Of a stretch of DNA of 64,000 bases, positions 1 through 9,717 are shown one piece after another. A program made the position numbers and the translations under genes. This stretch comes from Raffaelea ambrosiae (Eukaryota > Ascomycota > Sordariomycetes > Ophiostomatales > Ophiostomataceae): positions 3,847,243 through 3,911,242 of the forward strand of contig PCDI01000003.1 in the NCBI GenBank assembly GCA_002778195.1, written 5' to 3'. Below the pieces are notes generated by a model. The model did no database searches. It was not told the origin of the DNA and saw only the letters and a program-made list of their open reading frames with translations. Position 1 is the stretch's first letter. Each line of letters starts with the position of its first letter.

Positions 1-1254
1 CCTGCGGACAACATGTTGCATTGACCAGCAGCCAGTTTCGCCAGTACCGGTTCGACATCTCCTGCTTGCAACTCTTCAGGAGAGAAACCAGAACTGCGTA
101 TAGCCTTTACGAGTGGACCTCCCATGGCCGAGGCAATCGCCTTTTAACCAGGACAGGTGACCTGGCCGCAAGGTGTTGAGAACGTCTTTGAGTTTCCCTG
201 CCGGCAATTTATCAGAAAACAGTCGGACTTTGGTTGGGACTGGGGGCCAGCATTTGCCCCATCTGGAATTTGGAGGCCAGCCTCGATAGTCCAACTCGAT
301 GCGAACGCTGAAGGGGATGTAGTTCAAACCATCATGGCTTCGGAAATCTATTGGAAAGGCCATACGAACAGCTTGCCTCCTTAGCAAATCGCCAATTAAG
401 TGCTCAATATCAGTATCGATGTCATCGGTCGTGTTCCTGGGGCTCTATGATGTTCGCTGTCCATCACAGCAACTTTTCTAAACGAACACAAAAAGCACGA
501 GACTGTGCCTGTCATTTATGAGGGAAAGCTCACGGACATCAACAATACAGGTGATGTCAGCACCGGCGTAGCGACCATTCCGGCTGATCGCGTCAAGCTT
601 TGGTGGCCCCACGGCGTGGGCAATAGTAACCTCTATTTCATCACTGTTCAGGTGCGATCATCCTTCGGGAAGACAGTCATATCCGCGGGGAAGCAGACTC
701 GATTCCATACTATTGTGATCAACATGAAGCCCGTTTCTGCAGCTCAGATCGCTGAAGGTATCCAGCCAGGAAGCAACTGTGAGAAACAAGCTATGCTTTG
801 TTGATAGTAATGATCTCAGGGCTGTCCAAATATGCAGCGCACTTTAAAATCAGTGGATGCTTATTCTACGCCAAAGGAAGCAATTTTGTGCCTCCAGATG
901 CCTTCTGGCCGGGAGTCACCGAGGATCGTCTACGCACAATTGTGAAGGCGGCATATGATGGCAATCAGAGCATGCCGAGACTGTGGGCTAGGGGATTGAT
1001 CGCACTGACGAACTATACAATTTTGCAGGTGAGTATGGCATTCTGATGTGGTCCGAGTTTCAGTTCGGCATTGCTCTGTATCCCGGCAGCCCGGATTTTC
1101 TGGAGAATGTATGCCAGGAGACCATGTACAATGTGCGCCGGACTGTGCATCGCCCATCCTTGGCCGTGTGGGCAGGTGGCAACGAGCAGCAATACAAACA
1201 ACGGCTACCTGGAGCTCAATTCCCGTGACAGTCCACGTCCCTGGGTCCCACGGT

Positions 1255-1303
<49 letters not shown>

Positions 1304-2627
1304 GACGGAGGACTCTATATATGGGGTCACTGAGTGGTACAACCACCGTGAAAACCAGGCCTTTGACGTGAGCATCTTTCCGGTGGGCCGGTTTGTCAAC
1401 GAGTTTGGCTTCCACTCGATGCCTAGCTTGGGGTCATGGCTGGAGATCTTGCCAAGCGACACCCTGGGCTTCGAAGCGGAGGACGTCGTTCTGCGGAACC
1501 ATCATGATCCGCCAGGGGGGATCCTCGGCAAGGAAGATGCCGTGAAGGAGGCCACATCAGGCGTATTGCAAATGTCGAATGCCGTGAAAATGTACTACCC
1601 GACGCCCAACATCAGTGGCAGTCAGGTTGGAAACTTCTCGGCGTGGTGCCAGGCGTCGCAGGTGTTCCAGGCTGGCTGGCTGGGGCACCAGATCGCATTT
1701 TACCGTGTGGGCTCCGGTCTGCCGAATCGTCAGATGGGCGCTCTCTACTGGCAGCTCAATGACATCTGGCAGGCACCGAGCTGGGCCACGGTGGAATACA
1801 GCGGTCGATTCAAGGTTGGACATTATGCGACGGGGAGGTCTTTCCGGAACATTATTGCCGCCACAATCTACGATGAGAGGTCGGGTTTTCTAAAGATTTA
1901 TGCCGTCAGTGATCTGTGGACACCAGTCGTTGGATCTATTGACCTGAGCTAGGTCTCGTGGAGTGACGGGTCTCTGAAGGTGTCTGCCACGGTCGATGGC
2001 AACCCCTAGTGGGCAGCTGATGGGAACCCCAGGGGGGCGGGAGGCATGAAAAGCAACAGCACCACATCTACCAGCATTGTCTCGCTTGCTTTCGAGGTTG
2101 GACCCTTGAACAGTACGTTGATTGCTATAGTGGATGTGGCACAAATGGTGGTCAAGGGCGGTCTGGACCCCAAAGCTGGAGCCTTGGTGATCCGTTTGCT
2201 ATCACTTGGCGCTCCCACTGATACCGTCACTAGTGAGATGAATGCCGCGATCATGCCGGCAACGCCAACCAGAGACACCACGGACAGTACCCGAACGTTA
2301 GCGACAGAGACGTTTGAACACACCACGACGTTCACTGCCACGCCACTTGCCCACGCCGCTCTTGTTGACCCCGGCGTCATTGTGAGCTATGACAGCCACA
2401 CTGGCTTCTTCAATGTGCCAGGAACGGAAGGAACGCGTATTTGAACATGGCTATCGGTGGGTCCTCGGGACAGCGGACACATAGCGGCAGCGTTCTATGG
2501 CAATGGGTTTGTCTTGCGCAAAGGCGAGAGTTATGTCATGGGGTACCGGGTTATCAGGGGACACGCAAATGGCTGGCAGGGCCGGGTGACAGTACAGAGT
2601 GTTTGGGACAACACAAAGTTTGCATAG
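1..2627 (+). pseudogene. Decayed beta-mannosidase (GH2), 5' end outside window
   Basis: Fragments of a fungal GH2 beta-mannosidase can be read in order across all three plus frames. These include FRQYRFDIS near 35-60, QSDFGWDWGPAFAPSGIWRP near 220-280, VKLWWPHGVGNSNLY near 590-640, SNFVPPDAFWPGVTEDRLR near 870-930, ILMWSEFQFGIALYPGSPDF near 1040-1100, and a long stretch 1320-1950 with FPVGRFVNEFGFHSMPSL and GALYWQLNDIWQAPSW. A C-terminal remnant ends VQSVWDNTKFA at 2627. In-frame stops (for example 145-147 and 382-384) and several frameshifts interrupt it. The family hydrolyses terminal beta-mannose from mannan oligosaccharides or N-glycans. No single frame could encode the enzyme, so I call it a relic; the true 5' end is beyond the window. 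Confidence 0.92.
1255..1303 (+). repeat. (ACA)n microsatellite, about 16 units
   Basis: An uninterrupted trinucleotide run inside the beta-mannosidase relic. In the local frame it reads as poly-Asn. It sits between the WAGGNE-like segment and the FPVGRFVNEF segment of the family, so it is an insertion or expansion in the dead gene. Confidence 0.95.
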
Positions 2628-3967
2628 ATGGAAGCTTGGAGAAGAAAAGAAGGCCAGAAAAGCCGTGGCCTTTGTTGTGTCTCAATGTCGAAGAGAAGAA
2701 GGACGCAAAGTGGATATATTAAAAAGACGACAGTCAGGCGCATGTACACAAGTAGAAAACCAGAGCTCGAGAAACCGCAGCAACACGAATAAGCCAGGCG
2801 TAATTCTCTTTCGTCTATTTTACACCTAACAGCACGACTTGCGGAAAGTGCAGCTGTTGTGGCAGAAGCTGCAGCCCAGATCGATGCGGCCGCCGCGCAT
2901 GTGGACATCGTCGCTGATGTTGGCCGTTGGCCGGGGCTCGCTCGTCTGAACGCGGCGGTTAGCAGCTCGGTTCCATCTGAGCTCCGTCCTTCTGTCCTCT
3001 CGTGCGTGCCATATATTCCTCGTGTTTGATGTATTCCATGCCATCCACATACCGGCTGCTTGGCGATCGGAGCCCGGAGGGTCATCGCGTCGTTTGTGGC
3101 CTCCATTGGCTGGGGCTTATTCGGCTTCGTGTCGATAGCGTTCATTTTGCCGGGTTGCACAAGTATAAGGAGGAGGGGATCGTCTGGGAATGCAGTCGGG
3201 AGTCGAACGGCTGTGCCGAGAACAGGATGTCGCGCAGAAGAAATCAGTAGCCCGTGAAGAAAACATGTCGGGAAAGCACTCTGGGCGCTCTTGCCTTTAA
3301 AATATCCAGCGCTGTGCGACGGCGGTCTCCAGGGACCAGCCGGGCAGTTAAAGCTAATTGTTTTAGCGGCCTCCTTTATTTACAGTGGAGCCCCGTCTCG
3401 ACCTTTTTTACCCTTCTGTCGCTGCCGTATTACTCGGTCTTAACTCGCGTCTCTCTAAAATCAGTGGGCGGCACCAAATGCACCAAATGCCTCGGAGGGA
3501 TCCAATGGGCCTTGGCACTGCTCAGCTTTGGTGCTTTATGAGGGCCAGCTTTTCTTGGCGACAATTTGGTTGTGCCGACCCTAATATTCTTGTTCCAGGG
3601 GCTCCGACTTCTCGTCGTCGCCTTGACAAAGAGTATTCGTTGACCTAGAATAAACCGTGGCCACTCACCCACGATCGTCTCAGTCCATCGTTCAGCCAAG
3701 GCACACGATACGTGTTGTGGAGGTCCTGGTACGGCCAAAATAATGTTTCTTACGACTTGATGTCTATCCCGTTCATGTACACCGCAACCTCTTTTTGTTC
3801 TACGGGCGGGAGCAGTCTAGGAAATGCTTTTTGCGGTCGACAGCTTGGCGGCTTAGGGACTCGGTGGTTTTAAAAAAGATTTCACCGCGAAATGCCAGTA
3901 AAGTCTACTTTTTTGTATGGGAAATGTCACGTGGGTTTTATTTTTTTTGAGGTGCATTAAGGGGCGT
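2628..3967. other. Intergenic, no supported gene
   Basis: Between the mannosidase relic and the RNase T2 gene. Apart from a weak small Cys-rich reading frame at 2826-3050 on the minus strand, I see no recognisable protein or RNA. The right part (about 3880-3960) contains A/T-rich runs and is the 3' flank of the RNase gene. Confidence 0.5.
2826..3050 (-). CDS. Possible small Cys-rich protein (weak)
   Basis: An ATG-initiated 74-codon frame whose C-terminus is rich in cysteine (ends CSFCHNSCTFRKSCC). A terminal CC-type cluster occurs in some small fungal proteins, but I do not recognise a family. There is no signal peptide or visible intron, and the neighbour is a dead gene. It could be a chance frame or the last exon of a spliced small gene. 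Included only because of the cysteine pattern. Confidence 0.2.
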   Translation of the reverse strand: MWMAWNTSNTRNIWHAREDRRTELRWNRAANRRVQTSEPRPTANISDDVHMRGGRIDLGCSFCHNSCTFRKSCC

Positions 3968-5191
3968 TTATTTGGCCGTCCAAGTCACCTGCAGGGACAC
4001 CGCCTGGGCGGTCGTGTACATGGTACCCTGGGTCGTTCCCGTGGGAAGCGACGCAGCATAGAATACAGGAGAGTCGTTGTACGTCAGGTATGTTCCGTCA
4101 AACCCGAAAACGCTGCCGGTCGTCACCGCGGAGTCGCACGATAGGGAACCATCAGTGTCCGCAACGGCGCAGTTGCCCTTGCTGGTGTTGAGTATGAAGC
4201 CCGTGGTGCCGTCCCCGCTGGGAGTGGCCGTGTATGTGGCCGGGGTGCCACCGCCACGGTACCACTTGCCGGTACTGACGAGGAAGCCCGGCATGGATGC
4301 GGCCGCGGCCGAGCTGACGTAAAAGTAGCCTTTGCCGGACAGGACACCGGACGGCAGAGCCGAGGCGCTAGTTGTGGCCGACGTGGCGGTGGCGGTTGTG
4401 GTAGTCGAGGTGGGCGTGGTGGTGCTGTACTTGGGCAGGTACTTGATGCCGGTGGATGGGCAGGTCGATGAACCCACGGGGTCGACCGCGACGAAGCTAC
4501 CAGACTGGATGGGGCCGCGCACATTGTAGTGGTACCACAGCTCGTCCAGCTCTTTTTTGGAGTTGCAGTTGACAATAGGCGCGTGGCCGTCACGGTTAGC
4601 AGCCAAGGCGTCCTGGATCTGGGCCAAGGTATACGTGGCCGTAGTCGACGGAACGATGCCCGCAGCGGCGAGCCAGTCGTACGACGGCAGCGTACGGAAG
4701 AGACGCACGGTGCGGGTGAAGTAGTCCGGCACCTCCATTGTGGGCTGGTAGTCATAGTAGCACGAGGGATCGAGGCTGCTAATGCAAGTGCCGTGCTTGT
4801 TGAACTCGTGCTCCCAAAAGGTCTCGTCGTCACCTGTGTAGTCCTTCCAGTACTTCTCCATATAGCGGAGCGTACATGGGACGGTGGCGTTGAGGATAGC
4901 CGTGACGTTGGTCACCTCGCGCGAGGCATCGCAGTGCTGGCCGTAGCTACCGTCACAGTTGTCGGGCCAGAGGCCGTGGATCGTCCATGAGTCGGCCGGG
5001 CCAGTTGACGGGCTGGTGTCCCAGAACTGCGTCTGCAGCAGAATGCCACCGGGGGCATTGAAGCAGCATGTGTCCGTCTGGACGGTTGTGTTCTGGCAGC
5101 TGAGTGGCAGGTCGATTGGGCAGACAACGGAGCCGGCCAGCGCCGAGCCCAAGGCCAGGGCGGCCTCGATAAGAAGAAGCTTGGACAACAT
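3968..5191 (-). CDS. Secreted ribonuclease T2
   Basis: Intronless, 407 aa, starting at the ATG ending at 5191. Residues 1-20 are a signal peptide (hydrophobic LLLIEAALALGSALA core). The T2 catalytic domain follows, with CAS1 SWTIHGLWPDNCDG (His72) and CAS2 FWEHEFNKHGTC (His128, Glu129, Lys132, His133), plus many paired cysteines. A Ser/Thr-rich linker (about 258-290) leads to a C-terminal beta-rich domain of about 120 residues, the arrangement of fungal Rny1-like T2 enzymes. The family cleaves single-stranded RNA through 2',3'-cyclic intermediates and acts in the secretory pathway, vacuole or medium. Catalytic residues are intact, so activity is expected. It lies alone between two decayed genes. 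Confidence 0.96.
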   Translation of the reverse strand: MLSKLLLIEAALALGSALAGSVVCPIDLPLSCQNTTVQTDTCCFNAPGGILLQTQFWDTSPSTGPADSWTIHGLWPDNCDGSYGQHCDASREVTNVTAILNATVPCTLRYMEKYWKDYTGDDETFWEHEFNKHGTCISSLDPSCYYDYQPTMEVPDYFTRTVRLFRTLPSYDWLAAAGIVPSTTATYTLAQIQDALAANRDGHAPIVNCNSKKELDELWYHYNVRGPIQSGSFVAVDPVGSSTCPSTGIKYLPKYSTTTPTSTTTTATATSATTSASALPSGVLSGKGYFYVSSAAAASMPGFLVSTGKWYRGGGTPATYTATPSGDGTTGFILNTSKGNCAVADTDGSLSCDSAVTTGSVFGFDGTYLTYNDSPVFYAASLPTGTTQGTMYTTAQAVSLQVTWTAK

Positions 5192-6026
5192 GACGGTGCA
5201 GGGACTGAAAATGGATTGGCTGATTCTAACTGACCAGCTGGGTTCTCTGGCGATCGTGCTTCGTCGGACGTTGGACAGCGCAGCAGCTAGCTATCCTGGA
5301 GATACGGCGGCGGGCAGATCTCTCAGTCTTATATAGCAGCCTCGTCGAGGCCCTCGTGTGTGTGTGTGTGGGGGAGAGGTTGCTCCGGGCCCAGAGCTCG
5401 CTCATCGTGCCTGCAGGTGAACGATGGCTATCTATCTGCACGATGGCCCCAGTATCAAAACCCTGCATCGAGACCCATACGAGTACGGTGGAGTTGTCTG
5501 CCGCCCCGGTGCACCTGCCTGATGCGGTTATGAACTCTAGTGGAAGCAGACAAGCGAGCAAGTATAATTTGGCCTTCCATTCCGGGAATCTGTGGCAGGC
5601 ACGTGCTGCTGCCGGTGGCAGTCCAGACCTCTGTGGGCGGGGTGGAGTGGCCGGGGCAATATGCTGTTAGGAGGACACGGGCAGTGGTAGCGATCTATGA
5701 GTCGTGAAATGCCCGCTGGCGTGAGGCTTGGCAATTGGATAACTCTGCTGTTAGTGAGGGTGGCGCCTGGGGCTGACACCCAGCTATAGAACAGCACTAT
5801 GTCTACAAAAGTTGTAGAAGCACACTAGCAAGCTCACCCATCCCAAAGGCAGAAGCTCGGTGCTTCCGCCCGTGATACGAGCACGTAGCCAGCCGCTCAG
5901 TCAGCCATAGAGCGAGAAAAGGGCAAAAAGAGGGAAAAGCTAAGCAGGTGGAGGGCAGCGAGGGCTAAACAGAGCAAAAAAAAGAAAAAAGAAAGAAAGA
6001 TGAAGAAAGAAACGATGGTAGAAGTA
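5192..6026. other. RNase T2 upstream region, no gene
   Basis: 5' flank of the RNase T2 gene. It carries a (GT)7 run at 5356-5370 and an A/G-rich stretch near 5930-6010. No coding similarity recognised. Confidence 0.5.
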
Positions 6027-6129
6027 TGCCCACACTCGGAGTCGAACCGAGGACCTCGTCATTTCACAATGGGGACACAGAAGTATGTCGCATACGAGTG
6101 ACGCGCGCTAACCACTGAGCCATGCGGGC
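6027..6129 (-). tRNA. tRNA-Thr (anticodon CGT) with a 30-nt intron
   Basis: Read on the minus strand, the acceptor arms GCCCGCA and TGTGGGC pair over 7 bp with discriminator A at 6027. The T arm is CTCGG-TTCGACT-CCGAG and the anticodon stem is CGTCA/TGACG. The loop CT-CGT-A gives anticodon 6094-6096, which decodes ACG threonine. A 30-nt intron (6063-6092) sits one base 3' of the anticodon, the standard eukaryotic position. The D stem (GCTC/GCGC) has one apparent T-C mismatch. It could still be functional; no CCA is encoded, as expected for a nuclear gene. Confidence 0.92.
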
Positions 6130-6264
6130 AGATCCGTTCAATGTAAGCCAGTTTGGCTCATTTATGATGCGGCAGTGTCGAATTATCCACGGTCCTTTAC
6201 CACGATAGCCTAACAACTCTCGCAACCCCCTTACATTTCCACCGCCAGAGACAAGGCCTGCAAT

Positions 6265-8280
6265 ATGGAAACGGCCAGCGGAGATCCAGCTTCAGGTCCT
6301 GGTCCTGCAGCTGTGGCAGCCAGGTTAGGGCCACCAACTGGTCCGGGCCGTCTGGTCCAGGTCATCTGGCTCTGGTCATCCAGTCCAAGAGATCAATTTC
6401 ACCGGGATCTGACGCCACGGAAATGGTGATATCCAACACCTGCAGGAGGAGGTTGCTCTTTTGCGCACCAAGGTGGCAGGGCTGAAAAATAATGCCGCCT
6501 TCGTCGAGAGCCTGAAGGACTGCATTCGCAGGGGACGATGCGGTCCGTCGCCATCTGGAGGACGAAAGCATCGTCGGCTAGTCGCCCATCCACGAGTTTT
6601 CTGCCTACGGGGACTACTGGCAGACTATCACTGCAGCCGAAGTTGCACGGCTGCTTGTTGTCTTCCTGGAAGAGGTGGTATCGGTCTACTCGCTCACGAA
6701 TATTGGCGAGCAGTCTGTACAAACAAGATCAGATGCTGCGCGTCATCCGCGATGACAGCCTCATGCCAGACGAGTCAAAATTCGACATCACCCTCAAGGA
6801 TGTCGATATTGTCAAAGTTGCCATGGCCACGTCCATTGTCCTTGAGACACACGGAAAGAAAGATTGAAGCTCCATGATCATCCAGCCTGTCGAGAACAAT
6901 CTGCCACTGATCACTCGACCCGAGGTGAATCTCAAAGACATCCAGCTTATCGCCATACCGGTATGTTGTCTGAGAACTGCTAAAGATAGCAACCTGCTTT
7001 GTTGGCCTTTCCCGCGGTTGCCCAGAGCATTTACTACTTCCACTCTGGCGACGAGCTCCTTGCATGGCGTACCATCGGGATTGCGGCGAGAGAATCTCTC
7101 GAGATGGGACTTCATCGATAGAAGAGTCTGGGTGACAACTTCAAAAGCCACGATAAACGGCGGGTAGTTATTTGTGTATGCTGGTGTGTCTATGTTCTTG
7201 ATAGTCGTTGGAGTTACGGCACCAGCCTATCGTCTGCCCTTGTTGACCGTGACGTTGACCCGGAGCTTCCTGGGCCCGTGAGTGAACAGCCAACCGACCC
7301 CCCCTCCCAATGGCGGTTATTCTAGCACTACAAACTGACACTGCCTGGATAAAGGATGGGCAATGCGCGTATCTGAGCTGTGTGGTGGGATATGGCCGGC
7401 TGGGATCGAAGCTGTGAGACATGGTCTCGCAATTCGGGGCTCGTTCCGTATCCATCCCAGACGAGACCGTCAGACACCTGGCTGCAGACTATCTCCCCTG
7501 GACTCTAAGTACGACACCCACGCCTGGGCCTGGAGCCCCCACCGGCTGCGGACGCTTTTGTACCATTGTGGGAACTACACAGTAACTCTCGTCTACCGGT
7601 ATTATATCCTCAGTGCACAGGGCAATTCTGCCAAGATGCAAAATGCCCGTCTTGTTGTAAATATTGCACAGGACAGCATTGATGTTCTTGTACATCTCCA
7701 TTCCACCTCAGATATTGATTCTCGACAGCAGAGCGCCTTCAACCTGCTCAGTGCCCTCTCTATTATTCTCTTGGCCGTGTGCTATGCATCAGTTGCCTTT
7801 GCCAGTCCAAGCCGTAAAAACTTCCTTGATGCCGTCGATCTGGTGCGCGGGTTCTCTCGCTACAGACTAGCAAGCCGAAGGCCATGGAACAGTATTTGTG
7901 GACTCCTTCCACGGCCGAAAAGCCTGTGACTCCAAATCTTATACGAGGCGTCAGTCCCAGGCTCGAGCGGAGCCAGTCCGATTATCGCTGCATAGCCAGC
8001 TGTGAGCTTTCCCAGCCAGCTGCATCGCATAGAAGCGCCTGCCAGTATCCGTACGTGTGAAATTCACTCTGACGGCGGAATTGTCCCGGAACTGGACAGA
8101 TTGGGTGTCCCCGACAGGCTCCACATGAGTAGCGATCTCCTTTCATTGTTTGATGCTTTTAACCAGGAGCAAATTTTCCAAGAAGGAGAGGCCTCTCACA
8201 TCTACCCTACTGGTGACGATGGCCTGGGAGGCTTTGGAGGGGAACATCAAAGAGATTTCATGGTTTGTATAGTCGACTCT
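6265..8280 (+). pseudogene. Decayed fungal-specific transcription factor (Fungal_trans type)
   Basis: Pieces of a Zn2Cys6-family regulator occur in order. A coiled coil (LQEEVALLRTKVAGLKNNAA) is near 6435-6500. Then come FSAYGDYWQTITAAEVARLL near 6600-6650 and LKDVDIVKVAMATSIVLETH near 6790-6850. The conserved middle homology core follows: YYFHSGDELLAWRTIGIAAR, then DRDVDPELPGP, then YGRLGSKL. A C-terminal stretch lies at 7580-7920 and DLLSLFDAF near 8140. Lesions include frameshifts near 6530, 6715 and 7500, stops near 6573, at 6865-6867 and in SKL-stop-DMV (about 7410), and a stop at 7929. Two family-like introns (about 6960-7025 and 7279-7353) keep their splice signals. No CX2CX6C zinc cluster is visible upstream, so the DNA-binding end is lost or unrecognisable. 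Confidence 0.88.
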
Positions 8281-8426
8281 GTGAATGTCTTTACTCTTTG
8301 TTCTGCCCTGTTCTTTCATCCTCTCTTTAACTAGCTCTTGTTTATGCTGCCTGATCTTCTCCCTGGAGAAAATGGATCCAATTCTACGAATATCATGGGC
8401 CATCCAGCCGGCAGATCCGACGTCTT

Positions 8427-8806
8427 CTACTCCAGACCGTTTTCAAGGTACACCATCATCATGCCCTGATGCACGGTCCTGACAAATGTACGCAGTTCTG
8501 CGTGTGCAACACATCCGTTGTCATAGTAGGCCATGTCTTCGACAGAGTCAAAGACGGAGATGGCTGCAAATGTGAATCCTTGGCTGCGCTGGTCCGGCTT
8601 TGCAGGACCGGCTGTCACAGAGCGAATGTAGGGCCTGCCATCCTGTTCTCTGTGAGCTATTGGAAACACCAGGATGCCGCCTTCTCGCTGCGGCCATTTC
8701 TTACCTTTAGTGCTTTTGCAGGCATGGCCTTGTAATATCCCAACAGCTTCTGCTGGTCCTCGGCATTGGGGATCTTGAAAAGAGTAACCCGGCTGATTTT
8801 GCCCAT
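8427..8806 (-). CDS. Stress-responsive A/B barrel (Dabb) domain protein
   Basis: Two exons, 8705-8806 and 8427-8642, give 105 aa. The 62-nt intron has donor GTAAGA and acceptor ACAG, and joins AKALK to DGRPYIRSV in phase 0, recreating the family's KDGKPYI-like turn. Start chosen at MGKISRVTLFK (8806), because the Dabb fold begins with this beta strand; an in-frame ATG at 8860 would add 18 residues. The length fits the roughly 100-aa dimeric ferredoxin-like fold. Members are mostly cytosolic and of unclear function, with some acting as small-molecule cyclases or stress proteins. It lies next to a dead transcription factor gene; I see no pathway partner. Confidence 0.85.
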
Positions 8807-9717
8807 TTTGGAAAGTGTGGAACGGGACAAATGACGACTGACAGAGAACGGCGAGCTCAAAGACGTGCTATAAACAGGAAAACAAAGATGAAATAGAGAG
8901 GTGGCCTAGAATGTTTGTCATCGTACGTTGGGGTAAGTGTTGGTGTTATATGCTGCTTCGCTGGCGTCTACGGATGTTCGGTAACGAGGACCAGCTTTCC
9001 GAAAGCTGCACAGCTAAGCTCCGGAACAGCGCCAGACACATAAATTTCGCTGCTAGTGCGATCTAGATCCGATTTCTCTGCGCCCACAGCGGCTCTTCAT
9101 TTTAGCGGTCGTTCTTCGGGTCCCGGATGCTGTTTGTGCCGATCCGAGGCAATCCTACTTACTGCACGTTGTAACATCACCATCCCTGGACCTCATATTG
9201 CTAGACCTTGTTCCACGGGAAGTGCACGCCATGGCAGCCACGAAAATTGCGGTGCAGCTTATTGCATCCTGTTTCGTTCACGCAGACGCTGCTTCGGGGC
9301 GCTTGTGATGTGTCCTATGCAAAAGAATACGACATGTCTGCCTGGCGGACTCATGACGCTGGACGTGGTACTTGACATGACTGAAATAATTACTGAAGCA
9401 GCCCTGAGTGTTCGCACAATAGAATCGCCTTAGACCGAGGCAAGACTAAGAGACCTCAAATGTTGGTATTCAGATTAGTATCTCTCAGAGTGCCTCAATT
9501 GTAAACAAATTCATCGCATATTCTTATGAGCATGACCCCCCCCCCTCTAATTTTTTTTGGATGCTGTGCCTAATTCAATGAAAGAAAGGGCATCCATGGA
9601 AAGCATGACTGCGCAAGTACCCAGTCACTCTGTAAAAACTGATGAAACGCCGCAATTTTATTCACTTTTTCTTCTCTTGCGATAATAAAAAAAACACTTT
9701 TGTCGACACACCCCCAA
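8807..9717. other. Intergenic, no gene recognised
   Basis: Upstream of the Dabb gene and downstream of ILV2. It contains a C run near 9537-9545 and A/T-rich runs near 9550-9700 that belong to the ILV2 3' flank. An open frame at 9056-9433 has no recognisable features. Confidence 0.5.

Noticed and set aside
1..9700. Secondary-metabolite or CAZyme cluster
   Set aside because: Only a dead mannosidase, a dead regulator and an RNase are present; no biosynthetic core gene.
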